From Phycicoccus avicenniae_A (lineage in GTDB: Bacteria; Actinomycetota; Actinomycetes; Actinomycetales; Dermatophilaceae): a stretch of DNA of 64,000 nucleotides. Shown here piece by piece: positions 43,426 to 50,428 of the stretch (positions within the stretch are counted from its first letter, which is position 1; each line of letters opens with the position of its first letter). The notes beneath the pieces are model-generated. The model saw only the letters and a program-made list of their open reading frames with translations, was not told the origin of the DNA and did no database searches. The translations under genes and the position numbers were made by a program. The stretch spans positions 1 through 64,000 of the forward strand of contig NZ_JBNVZV010000005.1 of NCBI RefSeq assembly GCF_050496545.1, in the 5' to 3' direction.

Positions 43426-43431
43426 ACGATA
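43426..43431 (-). promoter_or_regulatory. -10 box of a leaderless sigma-factor transcript
   Basis: TATCGT on the minus strand ends 7 nt before the GTG start, with no Shine-Dalgarno sequence present. Confidence 0.4.
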
Positions 43432-43468
43432 GGGGGCAGGGCAAGAGGCCCACGCGCGCGCGACCGAC

Positions 43469-43492
43469 GGGGGGCGGCCAGGGCCACCCCCC
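43469..43492 (-). terminator. GC hairpin between fasciclin and sigma genes
   Basis: A G6 run and a C6 run flank CGGCC/GGCCA, giving a strong but imperfect stem after the fasciclin stop. It could limit read-through from the highly expressed fasciclin gene into the sigma gene. Confidence 0.35.
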
Positions 43493-43519
43493 GTGCGGTC
43501 GACGCGGCGAGGGACACAC

Positions 43520-44161
43520 TCAGAGGTCGAGCGGCCGCAGGACGAAGACGATGCCGTGGGCGACCTGCTTGTTGCCCTTGTTGATGTCGAACCGGCGCGG
43601 GTTGACGAACGGGTTGACGTCGGTGCGGTCCTGGTCCTTGAGCTCGATGAGCGGGATCCAGCGGTTGAGCACCTTGACCGTGAGGGTGGCGCCCTGCGCC
43701 GTCGTGAGGACCGCTCCGTTGGCCTTGACGGCCGCCGACTTCGTGATCGTCGCGCCCGGCACGACGTGGTAGAGCAGCACCTGCTCGATGGCGTCGACCC
43801 CGACGGCGTTCACGAGCGCGGTGAAGGTGGCCTCCTCCGAGCGCGGCCACTTCCTCGTCAGGTCGTACGCGAGGACCTGGAAGGACCGGTCGTCGGGCAG
43901 GAACGCCGTGAGCGGGACGGACCCGTCGGCGAGGACGCCGACCTTGCTGTCCGGCTTGGCCGCCAGCACGGCGAGGACGGCCTCGGTGACGATGTCGTAG
44001 TCGTACCAGTTGCGGTCGAAGCGGTCGCCGTCGGCGGTGAGCACCGCGGCGAGGCTCTTGGTGCCGGTCGGGGCGCCGGTGGTGGCGCTCGCCGGCACGG
44101 CGGTGAGCGAGAGACCGAGCGCGGCGGCGGCGACGGCGGTGACGAGACGGCGGGTACGCAT
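43520..44161 (-). CDS. Secreted fasciclin (FAS1) domain protein, MPT70/83-like
   Basis: A 213-residue protein with a signal peptide (RRLVTAVAAAALGLSLTAVP, cleavage near ASATTG) and one FAS1 domain: LADGSVPLTAFLPDDRSF (H1 region), AIEQVLLYHVVPGATI (the conserved YH motif) and TLTVKVLNRWIPLI. FAS1 proteins act in adhesion at the cell surface. No lipobox or anchor is seen, so it is probably released. AGGAGG precedes the ATG. It lies upstream of an ECF sigma/RskA pair, like mycobacterial MPT70/MPT83. Confidence 0.9.
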   Translation of the reverse strand: MRTRRLVTAVAAAALGLSLTAVPASATTGAPTGTKSLAAVLTADGDRFDRNWYDYDIVTEAVLAVLAAKPDSKVGVLADGSVPLTAFLPDDRSFQVLAYDLTRKWPRSEEATFTALVNAVGVDAIEQVLLYHVVPGATITKSAAVKANGAVLTTAQGATLTVKVLNRWIPLIELKDQDRTDVNPFVNPRRFDINKGNKQVAHGIVFVLRPLDL

Positions 44162-44210
44162 GGCAGACCTCCTGGTCGACGGGTGGGCCACCCACGTGAC
44201 CCATCCCTTC

Positions 44211-44237
44211 TTCCGGCCGGGGACGGCCCGCGGATGC
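44211..44237 (-). promoter_or_regulatory. Candidate ECF (SigK-like) promoter of the fasciclin gene
   Basis: On the minus strand GCATCC (44232-44237), a 15-nt spacer and CCGGAA (44211-44216) resemble the CCATCC...CCGAAT pattern I recall for mycobacterial SigK, though the spacer here is shorter. The leader to the ATG would be about 45 nt. The match is partial and needs testing. Confidence 0.35.
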
Positions 44238-44246
44238 ACCCTCGCG

Positions 44247-45431
44247 TCACGAGTTCCGCGGGATGCCCTCCGCCGGCGCCGGACCGCGCCCGCGCAGCAC
44301 ACGGCCGAGCCGCCGGCCGACCTCCTCGAGCAGGCGCCGGCTGAGCGCGGGGTCGGTGGCCGGGTCCCCCTCCCCGAGGTCGACGAGCGCGTGGACGGCG
44401 GCGAACCCGTGCCGGCGGGCGACATCCGGCGCGAGCTCGCTGCGGCCGACGACCAGCTCGACCCGGGTACCGGCGCGGCGGGCCACGACGGCCGGCAGCT
44501 TGCCCCGCAGGGACTGCTCGTCGAGGCGACCCTCCCCGGAGACGACGAGGTCGCGCCCGGCCACCGCGGTGTCGAAGCCGAGGAGGTCGAGGAAGAGGTC
44601 GGCGCCGGAGACGACCCGCCCCCCCAGCAGGAGCGCCGCGAAGCCGAGACCACCGGCCGCCCCGGCACCGGCCGCACCCGCGAGCCCGGCGGCATCCGGA
44701 CGGGCCCGGGCGGCCACGGCGACGAGGTGCCGCAGCCCGCGCTCGAGGCGCTCGACGGTGGGCGGGTCGGCGCCCTTCTGGGGCCCGAAGACGGCGGCCG
44801 CCCCCGAGGGACCGAGGAGCGGGTTCGTGACGTCCGTCGCGACCACCAGCTCGACCCCGTCCGGCACCACGCCGTCGAGCCTCAGTGCCTCAACGGCGGG
44901 CAGGTCGCGGCCCCCGGGGTGCTCGGGCTGCTCGAGGCCGGGGCCGGGGCCGGGCGAAGCTCCGACGGCGCCGAGCGCGGTGAGCATCCCCAGCCCACCG
45001 TCGGTGCTCGCACTGCCGCCGAGGGCGAGGACCACCCGCTGCGGGCGCCCCGCCAGGGCGGCGCGCAGGGCCACGCCCACTCCCGCGCTCGACGCCTCGA
45101 GCGGCCGCAGCCGCCCTCCGGGCAGGAGGGCCATCCCGCAGGTGTTGGCGACCTCGACGACCACCGTGCCGCCGCGCCGGGCGAGCACGGCACGCCCCGG
45201 GACCCCCGTCGGCCCGGGGACGGTCACCTCGACGGGTGCGAACCCCGCACGCAGGGCGGCCTCGACGCTCCCGTCCCCGCCGTCGGCGAGCGGCAGCACG
45301 TCGACGGCCAGGTCCGGGCCCCCGCCCGCGCACAGCCCGCCCGCGAGCGCGTCGGCGACCTCTGCGGCGCTCAGGCAGCCCTTGAAGCCGTCGGGAGCCA
45401 CGAGCACCGAGCGCCCCGGCATCGTCTCCAC
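44247..45431 (-). CDS. Glycerate kinase (GlxK/GarK family)
   Basis: A 394-residue enzyme phosphorylating D-glycerate to a phosphoglycerate that enters glycolysis. Family signatures are VLVAPDGFKGCLSAAEVADA, PLADGGDGSVEAAL, VLALGGSASTDGGLGML, ATDVTNPLLGPSGAAAVFGPQKGA and DLVVSGEGRLDEQSLRGKLP. The GTG was chosen because GGGAGG lies 9 nt upstream; an ATG at 45422 is an alternative. It is a stand-alone gene followed by the fasciclin promoter region, with a TAGGCT -10 box (45463-45468) upstream. Confidence 0.93.
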   Translation of the reverse strand: METMPGRSVLVAPDGFKGCLSAAEVADALAGGLCAGGGPDLAVDVLPLADGGDGSVEAALRAGFAPVEVTVPGPTGVPGRAVLARRGGTVVVEVANTCGMALLPGGRLRPLEASSAGVGVALRAALAGRPQRVVLALGGSASTDGGLGMLTALGAVGASPGPGPGLEQPEHPGGRDLPAVEALRLDGVVPDGVELVVATDVTNPLLGPSGAAAVFGPQKGADPPTVERLERGLRHLVAVAARARPDAAGLAGAAGAGAAGGLGFAALLLGGRVVSGADLFLDLLGFDTAVAGRDLVVSGEGRLDEQSLRGKLPAVVARRAGTRVELVVGRSELAPDVARRHGFAAVHALVDLGEGDPATDPALSRRLLEEVGRRLGRVLRGRGPAPAEGIPRNS

Positions 45432-45506
45432 GTGCGGGCACCTCCCGGGATCGGCTCCGCCGAGCCTATCCGCGGCCGCCGCGGCACCGGCCGGGTCCGG
45501 ACACGA

Positions 45507-45543
45507 CGACGCCCCGGACTGCAGGGGGGTGTCCGGGGCGTCG
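45507..45543. terminator. Terminator between glycerate kinase and NlpC/P60 genes
   Basis: A perfect 13-bp stem (CGACGCCCCGGAC / GTCCGGGGCGTCG) with an 11-nt loop lies just after the NlpC/P60 stop on the minus strand. It terminates that gene before the kinase promoter. Confidence 0.65.
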
Positions 45544-45559
45544 CCTGCTCAGGGGTGGG

Positions 45560-46333
45560 TCAGAAGCGTCCGTACCCGCTCACGCCGCCGAAGACCGGGC
45601 GCTCGGAGGTCGACTCGCCCGGCTTCGGCGAGTCGATCATCATCCCGTTGCCGGTGTAGATGCCGACGTGCCAGGCCGGGGAGCCGAAGAACACGAGGTC
45701 ACCGGGCTGCGGGTCGCTGACCGGGGTGGCGGCGGCCTGCTGGTCCGCGGCGGTGCGCGGCAGCGAGATGCCGGCCTTGCCGAAGACGTAGCTGGTGAAG
45801 CCGGAGCAGTCGAACCCGGTGGAGGGGCTCGTGCCGCCGTAGGAGTACGCGATGCCGAGCAGGGTGCGCGCGATGTTGACGATCTCGCTCGAGGACTGCG
45901 CGACGTTCGCGGTGGGGCGCTGGGCCGAGCGGCTCGCGGACTGGCTGCTGCGCTCGGCGACGGCCTGCACGACCGGCGCGGGCTTGGGCTTGGGCTCGGG
46001 CTTCGGCTTCGCGACGGCCTTGACGCCGACGACGCCCAGGGCGGGGGTGGCCGAGGGAGCCGGGAGCGCGGGGGCGGTGACGGCCGGGGTGGCGGTCAGC
46101 GCACGCAGCGACGGCGAGGTGCTCGTCGTGCTCTGGGTGGCCGGGGCCGCAGCCGGCTGCGCGGCGGCCTGGGCGGGGAGGGCGAAGGTGGCGACCAGAC
46201 CACCGGAGGCGGCGAGGACGGCGGAGACGCGGGCTCCGGTCTCGCCGGCGCTGCGGGCGATCTGGGTCAGCTCGGCGACGGGGCTGTAGCGGACGGCATG
46301 GCGGTGCCGACCGGCACGGGTGTGCTCGGACAC
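45560..46333 (-). CDS. NlpC/P60 family cell-wall hydrolase
   Basis: A 257-residue secreted peptidoglycan endopeptidase. The N-terminal hydrophobic segment (about 36-57) is a signal or anchor, then an Ala/Pro/Thr linker with KAVAKPKPEPKPKPAP leads to the NlpC/P60 domain from about residue 150. Catalytic Cys176 is in FDCSGFTSYVF and His222 in AWHVGIY. It cleaves stem-peptide bonds during wall remodelling. The long leader contains a c-di-AMP riboswitch. GAGAGG precedes the GTG start. A second cell-wall protein gene with the same linker type lies next to it. Confidence 0.92.
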   Translation of the reverse strand: MSEHTRAGRHRHAVRYSPVAELTQIARSAGETGARVSAVLAASGGLVATFALPAQAAAQPAAAPATQSTTSTSPSLRALTATPAVTAPALPAPSATPALGVVGVKAVAKPKPEPKPKPAPVVQAVAERSSQSASRSAQRPTANVAQSSSEIVNIARTLLGIAYSYGGTSPSTGFDCSGFTSYVFGKAGISLPRTAADQQAAATPVSDPQPGDLVFFGSPAWHVGIYTGNGMMIDSPKPGESTSERPVFGGVSGYGRF

Positions 46334-46350
46334 GGTGAACCTCTCAGATG

Positions 46351-46500
46351 CCTACGAGGTGAGCTGTCGGGTTCGGGCTGAGGTTGCCCGGCCGGTGCGG
46401 ACCGAGGTCCGTGCCGGCTTCACCCCGAGGAACGTCGGGCGAGACCAATGTTCCGAAGTGGTTCCCCCGCTCCTGCCAAGCGGACTCTGAGAGAGACCCT
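46351..46500 (-). promoter_or_regulatory. Cyclic di-AMP riboswitch (ydaO/yuaA class)
   Basis: In the leader of the NlpC/P60 gene the minus strand reads GGAGCGGGGGAACCA, then GGGGTGAAGCC, GGGCAACC and finally CCCGAACCCGACAGC followed by TCACCTCGTAGGC. These are the ordered conserved blocks of the ydaO riboswitch, which binds c-di-AMP and usually turns off wall-hydrolase and osmolyte genes in actinobacteria. The 5' limit is approximate. The 3' end lies about 17 nt before the start codon, so control could be on translation or by termination. Confidence 0.9.
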
Positions 46501-46564
46501 GCGTCGGGGGCAGGACTCGGCGTCCCAGCGCAGGTGCCCACCGTCCGGGTCGGCGGGTACATCG

Positions 46565-46594
46565 ACCGTAACAGTGGTCACGGAACGATCACAA
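46565..46594 (-). promoter_or_regulatory. Promoter of the riboswitch-NlpC transcript with possible MtrA repeat
   Basis: On the minus strand TTGTGA (46589-46594), an 18-nt spacer and TACGGT (46565-46570) form a sigma-A promoter upstream of the riboswitch. The plus strand shows GTAACAGTG followed directly by GTCACGGAA (46568-46585), a loose 9-bp direct repeat like MtrA sites at wall-hydrolase genes. The MtrA link is an inference. Confidence 0.45.
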
Positions 46595-46734
46595 AGCCGC
46601 GGAAGGAGCACCTCTCAGGGAGCTCTTGGGTGGGCGATCCGCAGCTTGACAACGATGTCGGCCACCGACGACGACGCCGCCGACCTCGGGGCCGGCGGCG
46701 GTGTCGTGGGGGCCCGTGGACGCGGGCCGGGCGG

Positions 46735-47532
46735 TCAGTAGTTGATCGTGACGTGCACGTGGTCGTAGTGGTTCGCGGTCGGTGAGCCGCGGTCCTCCAT
46801 CGTGCTCCAGCCCTCGCCCGGCGCCCAGTAGCGCTGCTGCCAGATGAGGTACTTGACGTTGAACTTCCCGACGTTCTGCTGCACCCAGGCCGCGATGGCG
46901 TCGCCCTGCGAGGCGTTCGCGATCATGAAGTCGATGGCCTGGCCGGTGCCGTGCTCGTCGGCGGTGGCGCGCCGGCCGCCGATGGTGGGCGGGCCGAAGA
47001 GCGAGTCGACGGCCGAGCAGATGCCGACGGCGTTGGGGATGAGGCCGATGTTCGTGCAGCGGGCGGTGGTCTTGCCCGACCAGGAGCCGCTCGGGGCCGA
47101 CGGGGACGACGAGCTCGAGGAGCCGGTGCTCTCCGGGGAGGGCTCGGGCTTCGGGGTCGGCTTCGCGACGGCCTTCACGCCGGCCACACCGACGGGGTCG
47201 GGCTTGACCGGCGCGCTGCCCACGGGGGCGGACACCGCAGGAGCGGGAGCGGCGTCACGCTCGGCGCGCGAGCGCGAGGCGGCCTCGAAGCCCTGGCGCT
47301 GGGCGAGGGCGGCGCTGGCGAGGGCGGGGGCCGCGACGGCGGTGGGGGTCTCGGCCTCGGCGTCGGCCTGCTCGGCGGGGACGGTCAGTGCGACGGCGGC
47401 GCCGCCGACGACGCAGAGGCCGGCGACGGACTTGACGGCGAGGGAGGTCCCGATGCTCGAGAGACCATCGGGGAGGCGGCGGACGCGGCCGGGGGCACGA
47501 CGCCGGCCGGGGGCACGGTGGGATGAGGGCAC
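46735..47532 (-). CDS. Secreted cell-wall protein with M15-peptidase-like (ARB_07466-type) C-terminal domain
   Basis: About 265 residues. An N-terminal hydrophobic segment (AVKSVAGLCVVGGAAVALTV) is followed by an Ala/Pro linker with GVKAVAKPTPKPEPSP and a Ser-rich stretch. The C-terminal domain (from about residue 160) has EHGTGQAIDFMI and HYDHVHVTINY, the His/Asp/His-x-His pattern of D,D-carboxypeptidase-like folds, and two cysteines (ARCTNIG, GICSAVD). It may cleave or bind peptidoglycan. The GTG was chosen with GGAAG upstream, downstream of a GTGACT-N17-TACGGT promoter; a GTG at 47625 is possible. Confidence 0.8.
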   Translation of the reverse strand: MPSSHRAPGRRRAPGRVRRLPDGLSSIGTSLAVKSVAGLCVVGGAAVALTVPAEQADAEAETPTAVAAPALASAALAQRQGFEAASRSRAERDAAPAPAVSAPVGSAPVKPDPVGVAGVKAVAKPTPKPEPSPESTGSSSSSSPSAPSGSWSGKTTARCTNIGLIPNAVGICSAVDSLFGPPTIGGRRATADEHGTGQAIDFMIANASQGDAIAAWVQQNVGKFNVKYLIWQQRYWAPGEGWSTMEDRGSPTANHYDHVHVTINY

Positions 47533-47595
47533 GAGGGAGTCAACTTCCGGGGCGGGTACGGCTCGCCGACCACCGTACGGCACCCGCCGGGCGAA

Positions 47596-47611
47596 GTCAC
47601 GTTTCGGTAAC
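47596..47611. promoter_or_regulatory. Paired GTNAC motifs upstream of the second cell-wall gene
   Basis: GTCAC (47596-47600) and GTAAC (47607-47611) lie over the -35 region of this gene. Similar GTNAC pairs lie at the NlpC/P60 promoter, which suggests a shared regulator such as MtrA. GTNAC is short and common, so the evidence is weak. Confidence 0.3.
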
Positions 47612-47655
47612 GCGACATCGGCCACTCGGCCGAGGCGGAGCGGGGGTCGGCCGGC

Positions 47656-48354
47656 TCAGGTCCGGGCGACGAACACGTGCCCCGCGACGTCGTCCGGGAG
47701 CGAGACGCCGGTGGCCTCGTCGGCACCGTCGCGGAACACGACGACCCGCGCGCCGTCGCGCCGGACCCGGGCCGGCTGGCCGGGCAGCAGGCCGGCGCTG
47801 GTGAGCAGCGCGAGCGCCTCGTGGTCGACCTGGACCGGCTCGCCGATGCGCCGCACCACGACCGAGCGCGGCTCCTGGTCGGCGACCTCGACGAGGGTGG
47901 CGAGCCCGGAGCGGAAGTCGACGACGTCCCCGCTCTCCCCGAGCTCGTCGAGCCCGGGGATCGGGTTGCCGTAGGGCGACTCGAGGTGGTCGGGGAGCAT
48001 CGCGAGGATCTTGCGCTCCACGCGGTCGGACATCACGTGCTCCCACCGGCAGGCCTCCTCGTGGACGTACTCCCACTCGAGGCCGATGACGTCGACGAGC
48101 AGCCGCTCGGCGATGCGGTGCTTGCGCATGACGCGGGTGGCGAGCAGGCGGCCGTGCTCGCTCAGCTCGAGGTGGCGGTCGCCGGCGACGGCGAGCAGGC
48201 CGTCGCGCTCCATCCGGGCCACGGTCTGGGAGACGGTGGGGCCGGAGTGGCCGAGCCGCTCGGCGATGCGGGCGCGCAGGGGCGTGATGCCCTCCTCCTC
48301 GAGCTCGAAGATGGTGCGGAGGTACATCTCCGTGGTGTCGATGAGGTCGGTCAC
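47656..48354 (-). CDS. ideR: Iron-dependent repressor IdeR/DtxR family
   Basis: A 232-residue metalloregulator very close to mycobacterial IdeR. The winged helix starts DLIDTTEMYLRTIFELEEEG, with recognition helix SGPTVSQTVARMERDG. Metal ligands are present: Met10, His79, Glu83, His98 and Cys102, Glu105, His106 in EACRWEHVMS. A C-terminal SH3-like domain begins about residue 150. With Fe(II) it represses iron uptake genes and controls storage genes. The GTG start has no Shine-Dalgarno; TAGGCT 7 nt upstream suggests a leaderless mRNA, and the box overlaps an iron-box-like sequence. The gene lies 10 nt after an MFS gene. Confidence 0.95.
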   Translation of the reverse strand: MTDLIDTTEMYLRTIFELEEEGITPLRARIAERLGHSGPTVSQTVARMERDGLLAVAGDRHLELSEHGRLLATRVMRKHRIAERLLVDVIGLEWEYVHEEACRWEHVMSDRVERKILAMLPDHLESPYGNPIPGLDELGESGDVVDFRSGLATLVEVADQEPRSVVVRRIGEPVQVDHEALALLTSAGLLPGQPARVRRDGARVVVFRDGADEATGVSLPDDVAGHVFVART

Positions 48355-48368
48355 GCAGGCAAGCCTAA
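48355..48368 (-). promoter_or_regulatory. Leaderless ideR -10 box overlapping an iron-box-like site
   Basis: On the minus strand TTAGGCTTGCCTGC contains the -10 TAGGCT (48362-48367), which ends 7 nt before the GTG. It shares TTAGGCNTGCCT with the second box at 28842-28855, so self-regulation by IdeR is possible. Confidence 0.45.
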
Positions 48369-49582
48369 TCTGACCCGCCGACGCCGGAGGTCCGGCGGCG
48401 GGGGTCGTACACCGGGAGCCAGCGCAGCAGCCACGCCCCGCCGGCCAGCGTGAGCACCCCGACGGCGACGCTAGCCGCCCCGATCGAGGCCACCGCGGCC
48501 AGCGCCCCGACGACGAGCGAGGCCCCGTTGTGCCCCACCAGCGAGAGCAGCCGCCAGACCCCGAGGAACGGCGCCCGACCCTCGACGGGTGCGGCGTCGG
48601 CGCCGAGCGTCATGACGATGCCCGACCCCAGCCCGTTGCCGACGCCCATGACGACCGCCACCGCACCGACCGCGACGAGCGAGGTGGTCAGCGGGAGGAC
48701 GAGCAGCCCGAGCCCGAGGAGGACGGTGACGGGCAGTGCCACCCAGACCCGGCCGCGGCGGTCCATCAGCGACCCCGCCGGGTAGAACAGCAGCACCTCG
48801 ACGAGCCCGGCCGCCCCGAAGACGAGCGAGGTCTGGGCCGCCGAGAGCCCGACGTGCTCGGCCCACAGCGGGACCACGACGACCCGCGAGGAGCGCGCGA
48901 GCCCGATGGCCAGCACCCCCACCCCCACCGTCAGCAGGACGGCGCGATGACGGCGCACCACCTCCAGGACGCCGACCCGCGCGGCCGGCCCGCCCTCGGG
49001 GGTGGGCGCGGCGAGGTGCGCCCCGAGGTCGGGCGAGGCCGCGGCCACGGCAGCGGCGAGCAGCCCGCCCACGACGGCGATACCGAACGCCGCCTGCGGT
49101 CCCCAGTGCCCGACGACGGGCGCGCCGAGGAGCGGACCGACGAAGAGCCCCACCCGGCCGATGCCCCCGAGGGTGGACATCGCCCGGGCCCGCATCGACT
49201 GGGGTGCGGCGGCGGTCAGGTAGGACTGCCGCGCGAGGAGGAAGACCGCGCCGGTGGGCCCGGAGAGGGCGACCGCCAGCGCGAAGACCCACAGCGAGGG
49301 CGCGAGCATCGCGAGGAGCGCGGCCGCGGCGTCCGCGACGCCGGCGAGGACGAGGGCGCGCCGCTCCCCCAGCCGGTCGACGAGCACCCCGGCGGGGACG
49401 GCGGAGACGAGCTCGGAGACGGTCGTGATGCCGACGAAGAGGGCCGCGACGGGGACGGTGGCGCCGAGGTCGCGGGCGCTGAGGGCGATGACCGGCAGGG
49501 TGGCCCCCATCCCGACCGACCAGGCCGCCGTCGGCCCGAAGGCCGGCACGGCGACCCGCCGCAGCGAGAACTCCTCGGTCAC
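48365..49582 (-). CDS. MFS transporter
   Basis: A 405-residue permease with about 12 membrane helices. MFS signatures are AGVLVDRLGERRALVLAG (motif A after helix 2), SMRARAMSTLGGIGRVG and GSLMDRRGRVWVAL in the second half. The family suggests efflux of drugs or metabolites; the substrate is unknown. The GTG start is preceded by AAAGGGG. A perfect palindrome TCTTGACGTCAAGA lies just upstream, so a repressor probably controls it. Its 3' end contains the promoter of ideR. Confidence 0.88.
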   Translation of the reverse strand: MTEEFSLRRVAVPAFGPTAAWSVGMGATLPVIALSARDLGATVPVAALFVGITTVSELVSAVPAGVLVDRLGERRALVLAGVADAAAALLAMLAPSLWVFALAVALSGPTGAVFLLARQSYLTAAAPQSMRARAMSTLGGIGRVGLFVGPLLGAPVVGHWGPQAAFGIAVVGGLLAAAVAAASPDLGAHLAAPTPEGGPAARVGVLEVVRRHRAVLLTVGVGVLAIGLARSSRVVVVPLWAEHVGLSAAQTSLVFGAAGLVEVLLFYPAGSLMDRRGRVWVALPVTVLLGLGLLVLPLTTSLVAVGAVAVVMGVGNGLGSGIVMTLGADAAPVEGRAPFLGVWRLLSLVGHNGASLVVGALAAVASIGAASVAVGVLTLAGGAWLLRWLPVYDPRRRTSGVGGSD

Positions 49583-49596
49583 ACCCCACCCCTTTC

Positions 49597-49610
49597 TCTT
49601 GACGTCAAGA
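49597..49610. promoter_or_regulatory. Perfect 14-bp palindrome, candidate operator
   Basis: TCTTGACGTCAAGA is an exact palindrome 15 nt before the MFS start. TATCTT, a possible -10 on the minus strand, overlaps it. MarR- and TetR-type repressors use sites like this; the cognate regulator is not adjacent. Confidence 0.55.
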
Positions 49611-49675
49611 TACTTCGCCGACGCCGCCGGCGGGGCGTGTGACGCACGCGACGTGCCCGGGGGTCGCGGCGTGGG

Positions 49676-49681
49676 TACGTT
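49676..49681 (+). promoter_or_regulatory. -10 box of a leaderless hotdog-SDR-HEAT operon transcript
   Basis: TACGTT lies 6 nt before the GTG start at 49688, with no Shine-Dalgarno sequence. Confidence 0.45.
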
Positions 49682-49687
49682 GGCCGC

Positions 49688-50428
49688 GTGGAGCTGACCG
49701 TCCCCCGCCGCTACTGCGGGCCCCCCGAGTCCGGCAACGGCGGATGGGTGAGCGGCGCGCTCGCCGAGCACGTCCGCACCTCCGGCGACCTGCCCGCCGT
49801 GAGCGTCCGGCTCTCGGCCCCGCCGCCGCTGGACCGGCCGATGGCCGTCGTCGGCGACGACCCCGACCCGTTGACCGGCACCACGGTGCTGCGCCTGCTC
49901 GACGGCGACGTGCTGGTCGCCACGGGGACCGCGGTCGCCGAGCTCGACGAGCCCGTCCCGGCTCCGGCGGGCGCCGAGGAGGCCCGGCTCGCCGAGGAGC
50001 GGTACGAGGGGCTGGCCGAGCATCCGTTCCCGACGTGCTTCTCGTGCGGCACCGGCCGCGAGCCCGGCGACGGTCTGACCCTGCGGCCCGGTCCGCTCGA
50101 CGACGGCTCCGGCCGCTACGGGACGACGTGGACCGTCCCCGACGACGTCGCCGTGCCGACGGTCTGGGCGGCTCTCGACTGCCCCGGCGGCTGGTCCGCC
50201 GGCATCGCCGGACGGCCGATGGTCCTCGGCACGATGACCGCACGCGTCCTGCGCGTCCCCCGGCCCGGCGAGCTGCTCGTCGTCACGGCGTGGCAGCGGG
50301 GCGCCGAGGGCCGGCGGCACTGGTCCGCCAGCACCCTCCACGCCTCCGACGGCGAGCTGCTCGGCCGGGCCGAGGCCACCTGGGTCGCCGTCGACCCCGC
50401 GAGCATCCGACCGAGGGAGCAGCCGTGA
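49688..50428 (+). CDS. Hotdog-fold thioesterase-like protein
   Basis: A 246-residue protein likely made of two hotdog-like halves. The N-terminal half has GPPESGNGGWVSGALAEHV, and the second half has PTCFSCGTGREPGDGLTL and AALDCPGGWSAGIAGRPMVLG, typical of a thioesterase-like group of unknown substrate. CxxC in CFSCG might be structural. It is the first gene of a plus-strand operon with an SDR and a HEAT-repeat gene; the stop overlaps the SDR start (GTGA). A leaderless mRNA is likely. Confidence 0.75.
   Translation: MELTVPRRYCGPPESGNGGWVSGALAEHVRTSGDLPAVSVRLSAPPPLDRPMAVVGDDPDPLTGTTVLRLLDGDVLVATGTAVAELDEPVPAPAGAEEARLAEERYEGLAEHPFPTCFSCGTGREPGDGLTLRPGPLDDGSGRYGTTWTVPDDVAVPTVWAALDCPGGWSAGIAGRPMVLGTMTARVLRVPRPGELLVVTAWQRGAEGRRHWSASTLHASDGELLGRAEATWVAVDPASIRPREQP

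Noticed and set aside
46344..46562. Short minus-strand open frame of 72 codons
   Set aside because: It lies within the c-di-AMP riboswitch; the conserved RNA blocks explain the sequence better than a peptide.
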